In this document: positions 1 through 8,346 of the stretch, in pieces | How the letters are laid out: every line of letters begins with the position of its first letter | How positions within the stretch are numbered: position 1 is the first letter of the stretch | NCBI RefSeq assembly: GCF_029873215.1 | Contig: NZ_CP123620.1 | Coordinates: 1,922,001 to 1,986,000 of the forward strand | Origin: Nocardioides sp. BP30 | Lineage (GTDB): Bacteria; Actinomycetota; Actinomycetes; Propionibacteriales; Nocardioidaceae | Length of the DNA: 64,000 nucleotides | Direction of reading: 5' to 3' | Position numbers and translations under genes: made by a program | Notes under the pieces: generated by a model | Told to the model about the DNA's origin: nothing | Databases searched by the model: none | What the model saw: the letters and a program-made list of their open reading frames with translations, nothing else

Positions 1-1
1 G

Positions 2-331
2 ACCACCGGCCTGGACGTCGCAGCCCGCGAGCAGCTGCTGGAGACGATCGGCACGCTCGCACGCACCGATCCGGGACTGGCGTCGGTGCTGGTGACCCAC
101 CACCTCGAGGAGCTCCCGGTGAGCACGAGTCACGCGCTGGTGATCTCGCACGGCCGGGTGGTCGCCGCGGGCGCTGTCGCGGAGGCGATCACCACCCGGA
201 CGATCTCCGAGGCGTTCGAGCACCCGATCCGGGTCGAGCGGGAACGGGGCCGATGGAGCGCGCGCTCGCAGTGGCGTGGGGCCGGCGAGGAGACGGGCGA
301 GGAGACCGGCGAGGAGACCGGCGCCGCGTAG
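2..331 (+). CDS. ABC transporter ATP-binding protein, C-terminal fragment
   Basis: The reading frame is open from the left edge and ends at 331, so only about 109 C-terminal residues are present. The first residues TTGLD are the end of the Walker B/D-loop signature (LDEPTTGLD), and VLVTHHLEEL carries the H-loop histidine of ABC ATPases. The protein would energise an ABC transporter whose other parts lie to the left of the window. The extreme C-terminus ends in a GEET tripled motif made by a 12-bp tandem repeat and is probably disordered. The substrate cannot be inferred. Confidence 0.85.
   Translation, partial: TTGLDVAAREQLLETIGTLARTDPGLASVLVTHHLEELPVSTSHALVISHGRVVAAGAVAEAITTRTISEAFEHPIRVERERGRWSARSQWRGAGEETGEETGEETGAA
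284..319 (+). repeat. Three tandem copies of a 12-bp unit inside the ABC ATPase 3' end
   Basis: The unit GGCGAGGAGACC occurs three times in a row (the first copy ends in G) and encodes GEET three times at the extreme C-terminus. It keeps the frame, so it looks like replication slippage tolerated in a disordered tail. Confidence 0.85.
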
Positions 332-335
332 GCGG

Positions 336-815
336 TCAGCGGGCGTCCGCCGCCAGCGACTGGATGGCGGCGGCGAGTCGGTCGGGATGCCGGGTGCTGA
401 GCAGCCAGTACGGAGCCGGGTCGGCGGGGTCGACGATCTGCACCTTGACGGCCCGCTTCAGGTAGGGCCGCAGCAGCAGGAAGGCGCGCGCGTCGGCCTC
501 CATGCCCGCGACGCGGCGGGTGGCCTCCGGGTCGAGCGCCTCGACGGTGCCGAGGTACGTCGCCTCGATCCGGGCGCGGCCGGCCCGCAGCACGCCGTCG
601 GCGACCACGAGGCGCGCCGAGCCGTAGGCGTTGAAGGCCAGCACGAGCAGCGCCACGATCGCGGCGGTCAGACCCCAGGCCAGCGCGGCCGGCATGGAGA
701 CGATCATGGCCAGCCACAGCGTGGCCTCGAACATGATGCCCTGCACCCACCAGCGCAGCGGCACGCTGAGGCGCTCGTCGTAGCCAGGGGTGCTCACGAG
801 GGGAGAGTTTTTCAT
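336..815 (-). CDS. DUF3093 family membrane protein
   Basis: A 159-residue protein, divergent from dut, in the position of Rv2698 in M. tuberculosis. It starts at the ATG at 815 ([19 protein letters not shown]); upstream in-frame codons overlap the promoter region of dut. Two adjacent hydrophobic segments (about residues 20-62) are followed by a soluble C-terminal part with ATYLG and RPYL motifs, the usual DUF3093 layout resembling a bacterial PH-like domain. Function is unknown; conserved linkage to dut is the main contextual clue. Confidence 0.8.
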   Translation of the reverse strand: MKNSPLVSTPGYDERLSVPLRWWVQGIMFEATLWLAMIVSMPAALAWGLTAAIVALLVLAFNAYGSARLVVADGVLRAGRARIEATYLGTVEALDPEATRRVAGMEADARAFLLLRPYLKRAVKVQIVDPADPAPYWLLSTRHPDRLAAAIQSLAADAR

Positions 816-882
816 CCCGCCGTCGCCGGTGCGAGATAGGGTCCGCCCCGTGCCCGAAGCGTGCTCTGAAACAGGCCCTGAG

Positions 883-1344
883 GTGAGCTCCGGTCCGACC
901 GTGGACATAGCCCTCCTTCGTCTCGATGGCGATCTGCCGGCGCCAGCCTATGCGCACCCCGGCGATGCGGGCGCAGACCTGGTCACCGCCGTCGATCTCA
1001 CCCTGGCGCCGGGGGAGCGCGCGCTGGTCCCCACCGGGATCGCGATCGCGCTGCCGCACGGCTTCGTCGCGCTGGTGCACCCACGCTCGGGACTGGCCGC
1101 CAGGCACGGTCTGTCGATCGTGAACACCCCCGGCACCGTGGATGCGGGCTACCGTGGGGAGATCAAGGTCCTGCTGATCAACCTCGATCCGGCCGAGAGC
1201 ATCGTGTTGCGCCGCGGCGACCGGATCGCGCAGTTGGTCATCCAGCGCGTGGAGACCGCCCGCTTCGTGGAGGTCGAGGTCCTTCCTGGTTCGGTCCGCG
1301 GCGCGGGAGGCTACGGTTCTACCGGAGGGTTCTCGCAGGGCTGA
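883..1344 (+). CDS. dut: dUTP diphosphatase (dUTPase)
   Basis: Hydrolyses dUTP to dUMP and diphosphate, keeping uracil out of DNA and feeding thymidylate synthesis. All trimeric dUTPase motifs are visible: DAGADL, PRSGLA, the uridine-pocket segment [13 protein letters not shown], the RGDRIAQLV motif and the C-terminal P-loop-like GSTGGF. The GTG at 883 gives 153 residues, matching the roughly 154 of mycobacterial Dut; GTGs at 850 and 901 are alternatives. It sits head-to-head with the DUF3093 gene and upstream of the DUF3710 gene, the usual actinobacterial order. Confidence 0.95.
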   Translation: MSSGPTVDIALLRLDGDLPAPAYAHPGDAGADLVTAVDLTLAPGERALVPTGIAIALPHGFVALVHPRSGLAARHGLSIVNTPGTVDAGYRGEIKVLLINLDPAESIVLRRGDRIAQLVIQRVETARFVEVEVLPGSVRGAGGYGSTGGFSQG

Positions 1345-1378
1345 GCCTGCGGGAGAAGACGTCAGAGAGAGCAGCGCG

Positions 1379-2083
1379 TTGAAGTTCCGTCGCAAGTCCA
1401 AGGCCGAGGACCGGACCGAGGTCGCCGAGACCGTCACCGAGTCCGCCCCCCAGGCCGACTCCGAGAGCGCCGGCACGACCGAGGGCGAGGGTGTGGTCGC
1501 GAGCGGGACCGCCGAGGCGAGCGGGCCGCACGGTCCCTATGACATCGACGAGATCCCGGCTGACGCCGCGCCGGTCAACCGCGTCGACCTCGGCTCGCTG
1601 CACATCCCCGCCGTCGAGGGACTGGAGCTGCGGCTGCAGGTCGACGAGACCACCGGCCAGATCGCCGCCGTCCTGCTCACCGGTGAGGACGGCGCCATCG
1701 AGCTGCGGGCGTTCGCCGCGCCACGCAACGGCGACCTGTGGGGCGAGGTGTTGCCGCAGCTCATCGCCGACGTGCAGCAGCGCGGTGGCCAGGTGGGGCA
1801 GCGCGACGGCAACTTCGGTCCCGAGCTGGTCTGCCAGCTGACGGTGACCATGCCCGACGGACAGGAGGGCGTGCAGCCGTCGCGCATCCTCGGCATCAAC
1901 GGCCCCCGCTGGCTGCTGCGGGCGACCTTCCTCGGCCGCCCCGCGGTCGAGCAGGAGGTCGGCGAGGCCTGGGAGCAGGTGCTGCACCACGTGGTGGTCA
2001 GCCGGGGCAGGACCGCCATGCCCAAGGGCGAGGCGCTGCCGATCGTCATCCCGCCCGAGGCACAGCAGGTCGTCGAGGCGTGA
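1379..2083 (+). CDS. DUF3710 domain protein
   Basis: A 234-residue protein beginning at a TTG (MKFRRKSK) 34 bases after dut. The first 60 residues are basic, then acidic and low complexity; the folded DUF3710 part (about 65-225) has the LPQLIADVQQRGGQ and GPRWLLRATFLGRPA segments typical of the family. The family is confined to actinobacteria and found next to dut (Rv2696c position). No catalytic motif is visible and the function is unknown. It is probably co-transcribed with the OB-fold and DUF3159 genes that follow. Confidence 0.85.
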   Translation: MKFRRKSKAEDRTEVAETVTESAPQADSESAGTTEGEGVVASGTAEASGPHGPYDIDEIPADAAPVNRVDLGSLHIPAVEGLELRLQVDETTGQIAAVLLTGEDGAIELRAFAAPRNGDLWGEVLPQLIADVQQRGGQVGQRDGNFGPELVCQLTVTMPDGQEGVQPSRILGINGPRWLLRATFLGRPAVEQEVGEAWEQVLHHVVVSRGRTAMPKGEALPIVIPPEAQQVVEA

Positions 2084-2096
2084 CAGGGGACCGCTG

Positions 2097-2456
2097 ATGA
2101 GCAAGGGACGACTGCGGCAGACGCTGAGCAACTGGGCCAACAACGAGGACCAGCACGCACGCGACCTCCAGCAGGAGTACGCCGATGCCGGGGTCACCCC
2201 GATCGCGGAGGCGCCCGACCGGGAGCTGCTGCGGTTGCGTGGCACGCTGCGGACGGTCACCCTGCGACCGCGCGGCGGCGTACCGGCGCTGGAGGCCGAG
2301 CTGTTCGACGGCACCGACGTGGTGACGGTGGTCTGGCTGGGCCGGCGGCGCATCGCCGGGATCACACCCGGCCGTTCGCTGCAGGTGCAGGGCCGGATCG
2401 GTCGGCACGACGGGACCCGCACGATCTACAACCCCCGCTACGAGCTCATCCCGTGA
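2097..2456 (+). CDS. OB-fold nucleic-acid-binding domain protein
   Basis: A 119-residue protein with a single OB fold: strands in LRGTLRTVTLRP, ALEAELFDGTDVVTVVWLGRRRIAGI and GRSLQVQGRIGRHDG resemble the tRNA/ssDNA-binding OB domains of RecG and aspartyl-tRNA synthetase. The Rv2694c homologue lies in the same neighbourhood. It starts at an ATG 13 bases after the DUF3710 gene, and its stop overlaps the GTG start of the DUF3159 gene (GTGA). Role unknown; nucleic-acid binding is a family-level inference. Confidence 0.85.
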   Translation: MSKGRLRQTLSNWANNEDQHARDLQQEYADAGVTPIAEAPDRELLRLRGTLRTVTLRPRGGVPALEAELFDGTDVVTVVWLGRRRIAGITPGRSLQVQGRIGRHDGTRTIYNPRYELIP

Positions 2457-3208
2457 GCGACACCTCCGCCGATCCTGGGACGGACCCCGTGACCGACCCC
2501 GAGCAGCCTGAGACCCACGCCGAGTCCCATCCGGTCGACGTGGAGACCGTCGAGGCGGTCGTACGCCGCCAGATGTCGGCCTCGTTGGGCGGCCGGCGCG
2601 GCATGCTCGAGGCCGGCCTGCCCGGTCTCGCCTTCACCGCCGCCTGGCTGATCGTGAAGGACATCAGGGTCGCGCTCATCGCCGGCGCGGCGCTGGCCGG
2701 CGTCGCCCTGGTGCTGCGACTGGTGCAGCGCTCCACGATCCAGTACGTCGCGAACGCCGTCGTCGGGATCGCCATCGGCTGGCTGGTCGTGCACATCGCC
2801 CGTGGGATGGGCGGCAGCCAGGAGGACCAGGCGCTGGCGTTCTTCGTGCCCGGCGTGGTGATCACCGGCGTCTACACGGTGGTGCTGGTGCTCAGCTGCC
2901 TGGTGCGTTGGCCGGCGATCGGGTTCATGGTCGGCAGCGTCGCCGGCGATCCGCTGGAGTGGCACGAGAACAAGCAGATCGTCTCGCTCTGCACCCGCCT
3001 GACCTGGCTCTTCCTGGCCCCGGGCGCGATCCTGGCCATCGTCGAGGGAGTGGTGATCCTGCTCGGGTACGGCGGAGCGATGCACAAGGACGCGGCCGTC
3101 CTGGTGCTGGGCATCATCCGGCTCGGGATCGGCTGGCCGTTGCGGCTCGTCGCCTGGGGTGGGATGGTCTGGCTGCTGGCCCGCAACGCCACCCCGCTCG
3201 AGGCTTGA
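2453..3208 (+). CDS. DUF3159 family integral membrane protein
   Basis: A 251-residue protein. After an acidic N-terminus and a VEAVVRRQMSASLGG amphipathic stretch there are about five to six hydrophobic helices between residues 50 and 245, with the conserved LTWLFLAPGAI segment of DUF3159 (Rv2693c family). It overlaps the upstream OB-fold gene by four bases. Its stop codon lies inside the first unit of the 22-bp tandem repeat that follows. Function unknown, probably in the cytoplasmic membrane. Confidence 0.85.
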   Translation: MSDTSADPGTDPVTDPEQPETHAESHPVDVETVEAVVRRQMSASLGGRRGMLEAGLPGLAFTAAWLIVKDIRVALIAGAALAGVALVLRLVQRSTIQYVANAVVGIAIGWLVVHIARGMGGSQEDQALAFFVPGVVITGVYTVVLVLSCLVRWPAIGFMVGSVAGDPLEWHENKQIVSLCTRLTWLFLAPGAILAIVEGVVILLGYGGAMHKDAAVLVLGIIRLGIGWPLRLVAWGGMVWLLARNATPLEA

Positions 3209-3270
3209 GTCCGGCCTCCGTCCGGGTTGAGTCCGGCCTCCGTCCGGGTTGAGTCCGCCCTCCGTCCGGG
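3205..3270 (+). repeat. 22-bp tandem repeat, three full copies plus a partial fourth
   Basis: Units begin at 3205, 3227 and 3249, each starting TTGAGTCCG and ending CCGTCCGGG; the third differs by one base. A fourth partial copy runs from 3271. The first copy contains the TGA stop of the DUF3159 gene. There are no spacers, so this is not CRISPR. It fills the convergent interval between the DUF3159 and ceoC genes. Confidence 0.9.
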
Positions 3271-3363
3271 TTGAGTCCGGCGCGGACGGCCGGACGGCAC
3301 CCTCGGGGCAGGCCTTCGGCCGCGCGGCGCTCCTTCGTCGCGGCGCGTCCTACGGCAGCGCCC

Positions 3364-3439
3364 CTTCGGGCACGGTCCGTCCGGCCGTGCCGCCGCGCAA
3401 CACGTCTTCGGGCACCGTCCGTCCGGCCGCGCCGCCGCG
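3364..3439. repeat. 34-bp imperfect direct repeat in an intergenic region
   Basis: Two copies, 3364-3397 and 3406-3439, begin CTTCGGGCAC and share GTCCGTCCGGCC and GCCGCCGCG. They lie just before the 3' end of ceoC. With the 22-bp repeats they make the interval 3209-3456 entirely repeat-like; no gene is seen in it. Confidence 0.75.
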
Positions 3440-3456
3440 TCCGGGTGATGTCCCGT

Positions 3457-4128
3457 TCAGCCGCCGTGGGTGCCGGGGGCCAGGAGGCGCTCGAGGGCAT
3501 CCTCGTGCTCGGCCGGTACGACGAAGAGCAGCTCGTCTCCGGCCTCCACCGGCTCCTCCGGGGTGGGCACGTAGACGTTGCGGTCGCGCAGGATCGTGAC
3601 GAGGGCGCAGTTCTCGGGAAGCGGGATCAGCCCTGACGGCTTGCCGACGTACGGGCTGTCGGCGGGGAGGGTGAGCTCGACGAGGTTGGCCTGGCCCTGT
3701 CGGAACGAGAAGAGCCGGACGAGGTCGCCGACCGTGACGGCCTCCTCGACCAGGGCCGACATGATCCGCGGGGTGGAGACGTTGACGTCGACGCCCCAGG
3801 CCTCGGTGAAGAGCCACTCGTTGTTCGGGTGGTTGACCCGCCCGACCGTGCGCGGCACACCGAACTCGGTCTTGGCCAGGAGCGAGGTGACCAGGTTGAC
3901 CTTGTCGTCACCGGTGGCGGCGATGACCACGTCGCAGCGCTCCATCCGGGCCTCCTCGAGCGAGGAGAGCTCGCAGGAGTCGGCCAGGAGCCATTCGGCG
4001 TCCGGGACGCGCTCGGGGCGGATGGAGTTCGGGTCCTTGTCGATGAGCAGGATCTCGTGGCCGTTGGCGATGAGCTCGCGGGCGATCGAACGACCGACCG
4101 CGCCGGCTCCGGCGATGGCGACGCGCAT
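3457..4128 (-). CDS. ceoC: TrkA-family potassium uptake regulator (CeoC-like)
   Basis: A 223-residue cytoplasmic protein with an N-terminal Rossmann RCK_N domain (MRVAIAGAGAVGRSIARELI, GxGxxG near residues 7-12; acidic LIDKD at the end of beta-2) and a C-terminal RCK_C domain (about 135-215). Such proteins bind NAD(H) and nucleotides and gate Trk/Ktr K+ channels. It lies five bases downstream of a second TrkA gene, the ceoB-ceoC arrangement of mycobacteria, so the two subunits probably act together. No Trk membrane subunit is in the window. Confidence 0.9.
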   Translation of the reverse strand: MRVAIAGAGAVGRSIARELIANGHEILLIDKDPNSIRPERVPDAEWLLADSCELSSLEEARMERCDVVIAATGDDKVNLVTSLLAKTEFGVPRTVGRVNHPNNEWLFTEAWGVDVNVSTPRIMSALVEEAVTVGDLVRLFSFRQGQANLVELTLPADSPYVGKPSGLIPLPENCALVTILRDRNVYVPTPEEPVEAGDELLFVVPAEHEDALERLLAPGTHGG

Positions 4129-4133
4129 GTCCC

Positions 4134-4796
4134 TCAGCCCTCCTCAGGACCGTGCTTGATAGCGGAGTAGGCGTGGGCGGCGTTCTCCTCGCGCATGACG
4201 AGGTGGAGCACGTCGCCCTCCTGGATGACGCTCTCGCGGGTGGGCAGGACGCCCTCGCCGAGCCGGTCGATCCACGCGATCCGGGAGCGGGACTGCTCCT
4301 GGAGGTGGATGGTGCGCTGACCGATCCACACCTCCGGTGCGGGGACCGAGTCGAGCCGGATGGTGCCCGACATGTCGCGGAAGTCCGGCTCGTTGCCCTG
4401 CGGCAGCAGCCGGCGCAGCACCTGGTCGGCCGTCCACTTCACCGTCGCGACGGTGCTGATGCCGAGCCGCTGGTAGACCTCGGCACGACCGGGGTCGTAG
4501 ATGCGGGCCACGACGTTGCGGATGCCGAACGTCTCGCGCGCGACCCGGGCGGCGATGATGTTCGAGTTGTCACCGCTGGAGACGGCGGCGAAGGCGTCCG
4601 CGCGGCGGATGCCCGCCTTCTCCAGCACCTCCTGGTCGAAGCCGATGCCGGTGACCTTGTCGCCGTTGAACCCTGGACCGAGGCGGCGGAACGCGTCCGG
4701 CTCGCTGTCGATCACCGAGACGGTGTGGTTGCGGTCCTCGAGGCTGCGGGCGAGCGTGGAGCCCACGCGGCCGCAGCCCATGATCACGACGTGCAC
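4134..4796 (-). CDS. ceoB: TrkA-family potassium uptake regulator (CeoB-like)
   Basis: A 220-residue protein starting at a GTG (VHVVIMGCGRVGSTLA); longer in-frame versions run into the divergent permease promoter. It has an RCK_N Rossmann fold (GCGRVG, VIDSE) and a C-terminal RCK_C domain from about residue 135 ending in VLHLVMREE. It is first in a two-gene operon with ceoC and divergent from the APC permease gene, matching Rv2691/Rv2690c in M. tuberculosis. It probably senses nucleotide or redox state and controls K+ uptake. Confidence 0.9.
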   Translation of the reverse strand: MHVVIMGCGRVGSTLARSLEDRNHTVSVIDSEPDAFRRLGPGFNGDKVTGIGFDQEVLEKAGIRRADAFAAVSSGDNSNIIAARVARETFGIRNVVARIYDPGRAEVYQRLGISTVATVKWTADQVLRRLLPQGNEPDFRDMSGTIRLDSVPAPEVWIGQRTIHLQEQSRSRIAWIDRLGEGVLPTRESVIQEGDVLHLVMREENAAHAYSAIKHGPEEG

Positions 4797-4936
4797 GCGG
4801 CTACCGTATCCGCACTTCGCCCGTGACCGCCCACTCGTCGAGCAGGTCGCCACCGCCCGCGTCCTTCGCGGCGTCCGCAGCCGCGTCGCCGACGGACGCC
4901 AGCGGGCCTCCATGCCCTAGCCTCGTCGTCGTGGGT

Positions 4937-6967
4937 ATGGCGGACGTCTCCAAACGAATCCTGCTGGGCCGCAAGCTGCGCAGCTCGCAGTTGGGCGAGA
5001 CCCTGCTTCCGAAACGCATCGCGCTGCCGGTCTTCGCCAGCGATGCGCTCTCCTCGGTCGCCTACGCGCCGGACGAGGTGTTCATCATGCTCTCGATCGC
5101 CGGCGCGTCGGCGTACGTGTGGTCCTGGAAGATCGCCGTAGCGGTGGCGTTGGTGATGGCAGCGGTCATCGCCTCCTACCGGCAGACGGTGCACGCCTAC
5201 CCCAGCGGCGGCGGCGACTACGAGGTCGCCACCGTCAACCTCGGACGCAGCGCCGGTACGACGGTGGCCGCCGCGTTGCTCGTCGACTACATGCTCACCG
5301 TGGCCGTCTCGATCTCCTCGGGCGCCAACTACGTCAGCGCCGCCATCCCGGCCCTCCAGGGGCACGAGGTGCTCCTGGCGGTCGCGCTGGTGGTGGTGCT
5401 CACCGCGATGAACCTGCGCGGGATCCGCGAGGCCGGCACCGCCTTCGCCATCCCGACGTACGCGTTCATGGTCGCGATCCTCGGTACGGCGGTGGTCGGG
5501 GTCGTCCGGCTGGCGGGCGGCCACCTGCCGCACGTGGAGAGCGCGCAGTACGACATCGTCCCCAAGGAGGGCGGCGGCAACCTCGCCGGGATCGCGCTGA
5601 TCTTCCTGCTGATGCGGGCCTTCTCCTCCGGCTGTGCGGCGCTGACAGGTGTCGAGGCGATCTCCAACGGCGTCCCGGCCTTCCGCCGGCCGAAGTCGAA
5701 GAACGCGGCGACGACGCTGCTCATGCTGGGCCTCATCGCGATCACGATGATGCTGAGCATCATCCTGCTGGCCAACAAGATGGGTCTGCGGTTCGTCGAT
5801 CCCTCGGACATGCACCGGCTCACGCTCAACGGAGTCCCGCTGGGCGACGACCACACCCAGAACGCCGTGATCGCCCAGGTCTCCAAGGCGGTCTGGGACT
5901 TCTTCCCGCCAGGCTTCTACCTCGTCGTCGCGGTCACCGGGCTGATCCTGGTGCTGGCCGCCAACACCGCTTTCAACGGCTTCCCCGTGCTGGGCTCGAT
6001 CCTGGCTCGGGACGGGTTCGCGCCGCGGGCGCTGGCCTCGCGCGGCGACCGGCTCGCGTACTCGAACGGCATCGTGTTCCTCGCGGTGATGGCGATCGTC
6101 CTCATCGTGGCCTTCGACGCCCAGACCACGCGCCTGATCCAGCTCTACATCGTGGGTGTCTTCGTCTCGTTCAACCTCAGCCAGCTCGGCATGATCCGGC
6201 ACTGGACCCGCGAGCTCAAGCGGGTCGTGGATCCGGCCACCCGCCGGCGGATGGTGCGCTCGCGCGTCATCAACACCGTCGGGCTCTGCTTCACGGCCGT
6301 GGTCCTCGTGGTCGTCCTGATCACGAAGTTCCTCGCCGGCGCGTGGATCACCATCCTGGCGATGTGCTTCTTCTTCCTGATCATGCGCGGCATCCGCGGT
6401 CACTACGACAAGGTGGCGGCCGAGCTGGCGGCGGACGAGGAGGACAAGGTCATGCCGACCCGCGTCCACGCCATCGTGTTGGTCTCCAAGCTGCACAAGC
6501 CGACCCTGCGGGCGCTGGCCTTCGCGCAGGCGAGTCGGCCCAACGTCTTGGAGGCCGTCACCGTCTCGATCGACGACGAGAGCACCGCCGGGCTGCTGGA
6601 GGAGTGGGACGAGCGCCATCTCGCGCTGCCGCTGAAGGTGCTGCACTCGCCCTACCGAGAGCTGATCCGGCCCGTGGTCGACTACGCCACGGCGATCAAG
6701 AAGGCCAACCCCCGCGGCGTGGTCGCCGTCTACATCCCGGAGTACGTCGTCGGCCGGTGGTGGGAGCAGCTGTTGCACAACCAGACAGCGCTGCGGCTCA
6801 AGGGTCGGCTGCTGTTCACCCCCGGCGTCATGGTCATCTCCGTGCCCTACCAGCTGCGCTCCTCGGCTCAGCGTGCCCGTGAGCTGCGCGAGGAGATCTG
6901 GGTGGCGCCCAGCGACCTGCGCGCCGGTCGCGCGGTCGACACGCACAACCGGCAGATCGGCAAGTGA
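4937..6967 (+). CDS. APC-superfamily amino acid permease with soluble C-terminal tail
   Basis: A 676-residue membrane protein (Rv2690c-type). The ATG at 4937 is chosen; a GTG at 4931 is equally possible. The APC signature is seen near the N-terminus (LPVFASDALSSVAYAPDEV), and hydrophobic helices follow to about residue 490. The last 180 residues are soluble and lack membrane helices, as is usual for this actinobacterial subgroup. It lies between two TrkA genes and an RNA methyltransferase gene it overlaps by four bases. Substrate specificity is not known; amino acids are inferred from the superfamily. Confidence 0.85.
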   Translation: MADVSKRILLGRKLRSSQLGETLLPKRIALPVFASDALSSVAYAPDEVFIMLSIAGASAYVWSWKIAVAVALVMAAVIASYRQTVHAYPSGGGDYEVATVNLGRSAGTTVAAALLVDYMLTVAVSISSGANYVSAAIPALQGHEVLLAVALVVVLTAMNLRGIREAGTAFAIPTYAFMVAILGTAVVGVVRLAGGHLPHVESAQYDIVPKEGGGNLAGIALIFLLMRAFSSGCAALTGVEAISNGVPAFRRPKSKNAATTLLMLGLIAITMMLSIILLANKMGLRFVDPSDMHRLTLNGVPLGDDHTQNAVIAQVSKAVWDFFPPGFYLVVAVTGLILVLAANTAFNGFPVLGSILARDGFAPRALASRGDRLAYSNGIVFLAVMAIVLIVAFDAQTTRLIQLYIVGVFVSFNLSQLGMIRHWTRELKRVVDPATRRRMVRSRVINTVGLCFTAVVLVVVLITKFLAGAWITILAMCFFFLIMRGIRGHYDKVAAELAADEEDKVMPTRVHAIVLVSKLHKPTLRALAFAQASRPNVLEAVTVSIDDESTAGLLEEWDERHLALPLKVLHSPYRELIRPVVDYATAIKKANPRGVVAVYIPEYVVGRWWEQLLHNQTALRLKGRLLFTPGVMVISVPYQLRSSAQRARELREEIWVAPSDLRAGRAVDTHNRQIGK

Positions 6968-8205
6968 GCACGCCCCGCGGCGAGCGCCGCGCACAGCGTC
7001 ATCGCGGCCGGCAGCCCCGTGCCCGGCAATCACGCGGTCGATCGCGCGTCGGCGAGCGCTTCGAGGTGGTCGTGGGCCCGGTGGCCCACGGTGGACACGT
7101 CGTCGCGCGGCTCGCCATCGAGGCCGCGACGCCGGACGCCGATCCCACCGAGGCAGCCGAGGCAGCCGAGGTAGCCGAGGCGCAGACACGGGTGGTCTTC
7201 GTCCGCCATGCCCTGCCCGGCGAGCGGGTCACCGTCGAGATCACCGAGGGCGGGGACGGTGACAGGTTCTGGCGCGCCGACGCGGTCGACGTACTCGAGG
7301 CGTCACCGGACCGGGTGCAGCCACCGTGCCCGTTCTCCGGTCCGGGCCGGTGCGGCGGCTGCGACTTCCAGCATGTCGCGGTGCCGGCCCAGCGCGATCT
7401 GAAGGCGGCCGTCGTCCGCGAGCAGCTGGTCCGGCTGGCCAGGCTCGAGGCAGCCGATCCGCTCCTGGCCGCGCTCGAGGTCGAGGCGGTGCCCGGCGAC
7501 GTCGACGGGCTGCGCTGGCGCACCCGCCAGCGCTACGTCGGCCCCGGGAAGGGGATGCGCAAGTACCGCTCGCACGAGGTGATCCCCGTCGACGACTGCC
7601 GGATCGCGCGGCTCGACGCCCGCGAGCCGGCGCCGGGCACGGTGACCGAGGTGGTCGAGGCCGGCGGGGCGCGGCACGCCTTCGCCGTCGCCGCGGACGG
7701 CTTCTGGCAGGTCCACCCCGGCGCCCCGACCGCCCTGGTCGAGGCCGTGCTCGAAGCGCTGGAGCCGCAGCCGGGGGAGTCGGTGCTGGACCTGTACGCC
7801 GGGGTCGGCCTCTTCGCCGCCTTCCTCGCCGACCGGGTGGGTGCGGCCGCCCGGCTCGTGGCGATCGAGGGCGACCCGGCGGCCTCGGCGTACGCGCGCA
7901 CCAACGTGCCCGGCGCCGAGGTCGCCGCCGGGGACGTCTCCGCCGTGCTGGAGTCCTATCTCGGGACCTTCGACCTGGTCGTGCTCGACCCGCCGCGCGA
8001 GGGCGCCCGTCGCCCGGTGGTGGAGGCGGTCGTCGCGCGCCGGCCTCGGGCGGTCGCGTACGTCGCCTGCGACCCTGCCGCGCTGGCGCGCGACGTGGCG
8101 ATCTTCGCCGAGCACGGCTACCGGCTGACCGGGCTGCGGGCCTTCGACCTGTTCCCGATGACCCACCATGTCGAATGCGTCGCGGTGCTGACGAAAAGCG
8201 ACTGA
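6964..8205 (+). CDS. TRAM-domain class I SAM-dependent RNA methyltransferase (TrmA/RlmD-like)
   Basis: A 413-residue protein starting at a GTG that overlaps the permease stop. A basic, Arg-rich N-terminus precedes a TRAM domain (residues about 30-115). Cys122, Cys130 and Cys133, with a later CRIAR cysteine, form the Fe-S cluster motif of RlmD-type enzymes. The SAM-binding motif VLDLYAGVGLFAAFLA, the DPPREGARR catalytic loop and ACDPAALARD (nucleophilic Cys) are all present. It should form 5-methyluridine in rRNA or tRNA. M. tuberculosis has the same gene (Rv2689c) in this place. Confidence 0.9.
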   Translation: MSTPRGERRAQRHRGRQPRARQSRGRSRVGERFEVVVGPVAHGGHVVARLAIEAATPDADPTEAAEAAEVAEAQTRVVFVRHALPGERVTVEITEGGDGDRFWRADAVDVLEASPDRVQPPCPFSGPGRCGGCDFQHVAVPAQRDLKAAVVREQLVRLARLEAADPLLAALEVEAVPGDVDGLRWRTRQRYVGPGKGMRKYRSHEVIPVDDCRIARLDAREPAPGTVTEVVEAGGARHAFAVAADGFWQVHPGAPTALVEAVLEALEPQPGESVLDLYAGVGLFAAFLADRVGAAARLVAIEGDPAASAYARTNVPGAEVAAGDVSAVLESYLGTFDLVVLDPPREGARRPVVEAVVARRPRAVAYVACDPAALARDVAIFAEHGYRLTGLRAFDLFPMTHHVECVAVLTKSD

Positions 8206-8346
8206 CCTGCGGTGACGCGATGTGGGCCGCGTAGCTCAGACCGGCTCCGGCTCACCGGATGTACAGCGGCCCACCGCAGCGCGACGATGTCGGGCGCTCG
8301 CGCCTGAGTCGTCGCACGCTCATGGGACGATCACGGGGCACTCGGC

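Noticed and set aside
3205..3290. CRISPR-like repeat array
   Set aside because: The 22-bp units are contiguous without spacers, and no cas genes are nearby.
4784..7189. Very long open frame on the minus strand (about 800 codons) over the permease gene
   Set aside because: It is antisense to clear APC and methyltransferase genes, is Asp/Arg/His-rich, matches no domain, and is explained by high GC at third positions.
8206..8346. A small gene or RNA between the RNA methyltransferase and the aldo/keto reductase
   Set aside because: No open frame with a ribosome site and no convincing hairpin or tRNA-like fold was seen in these 141 bases.
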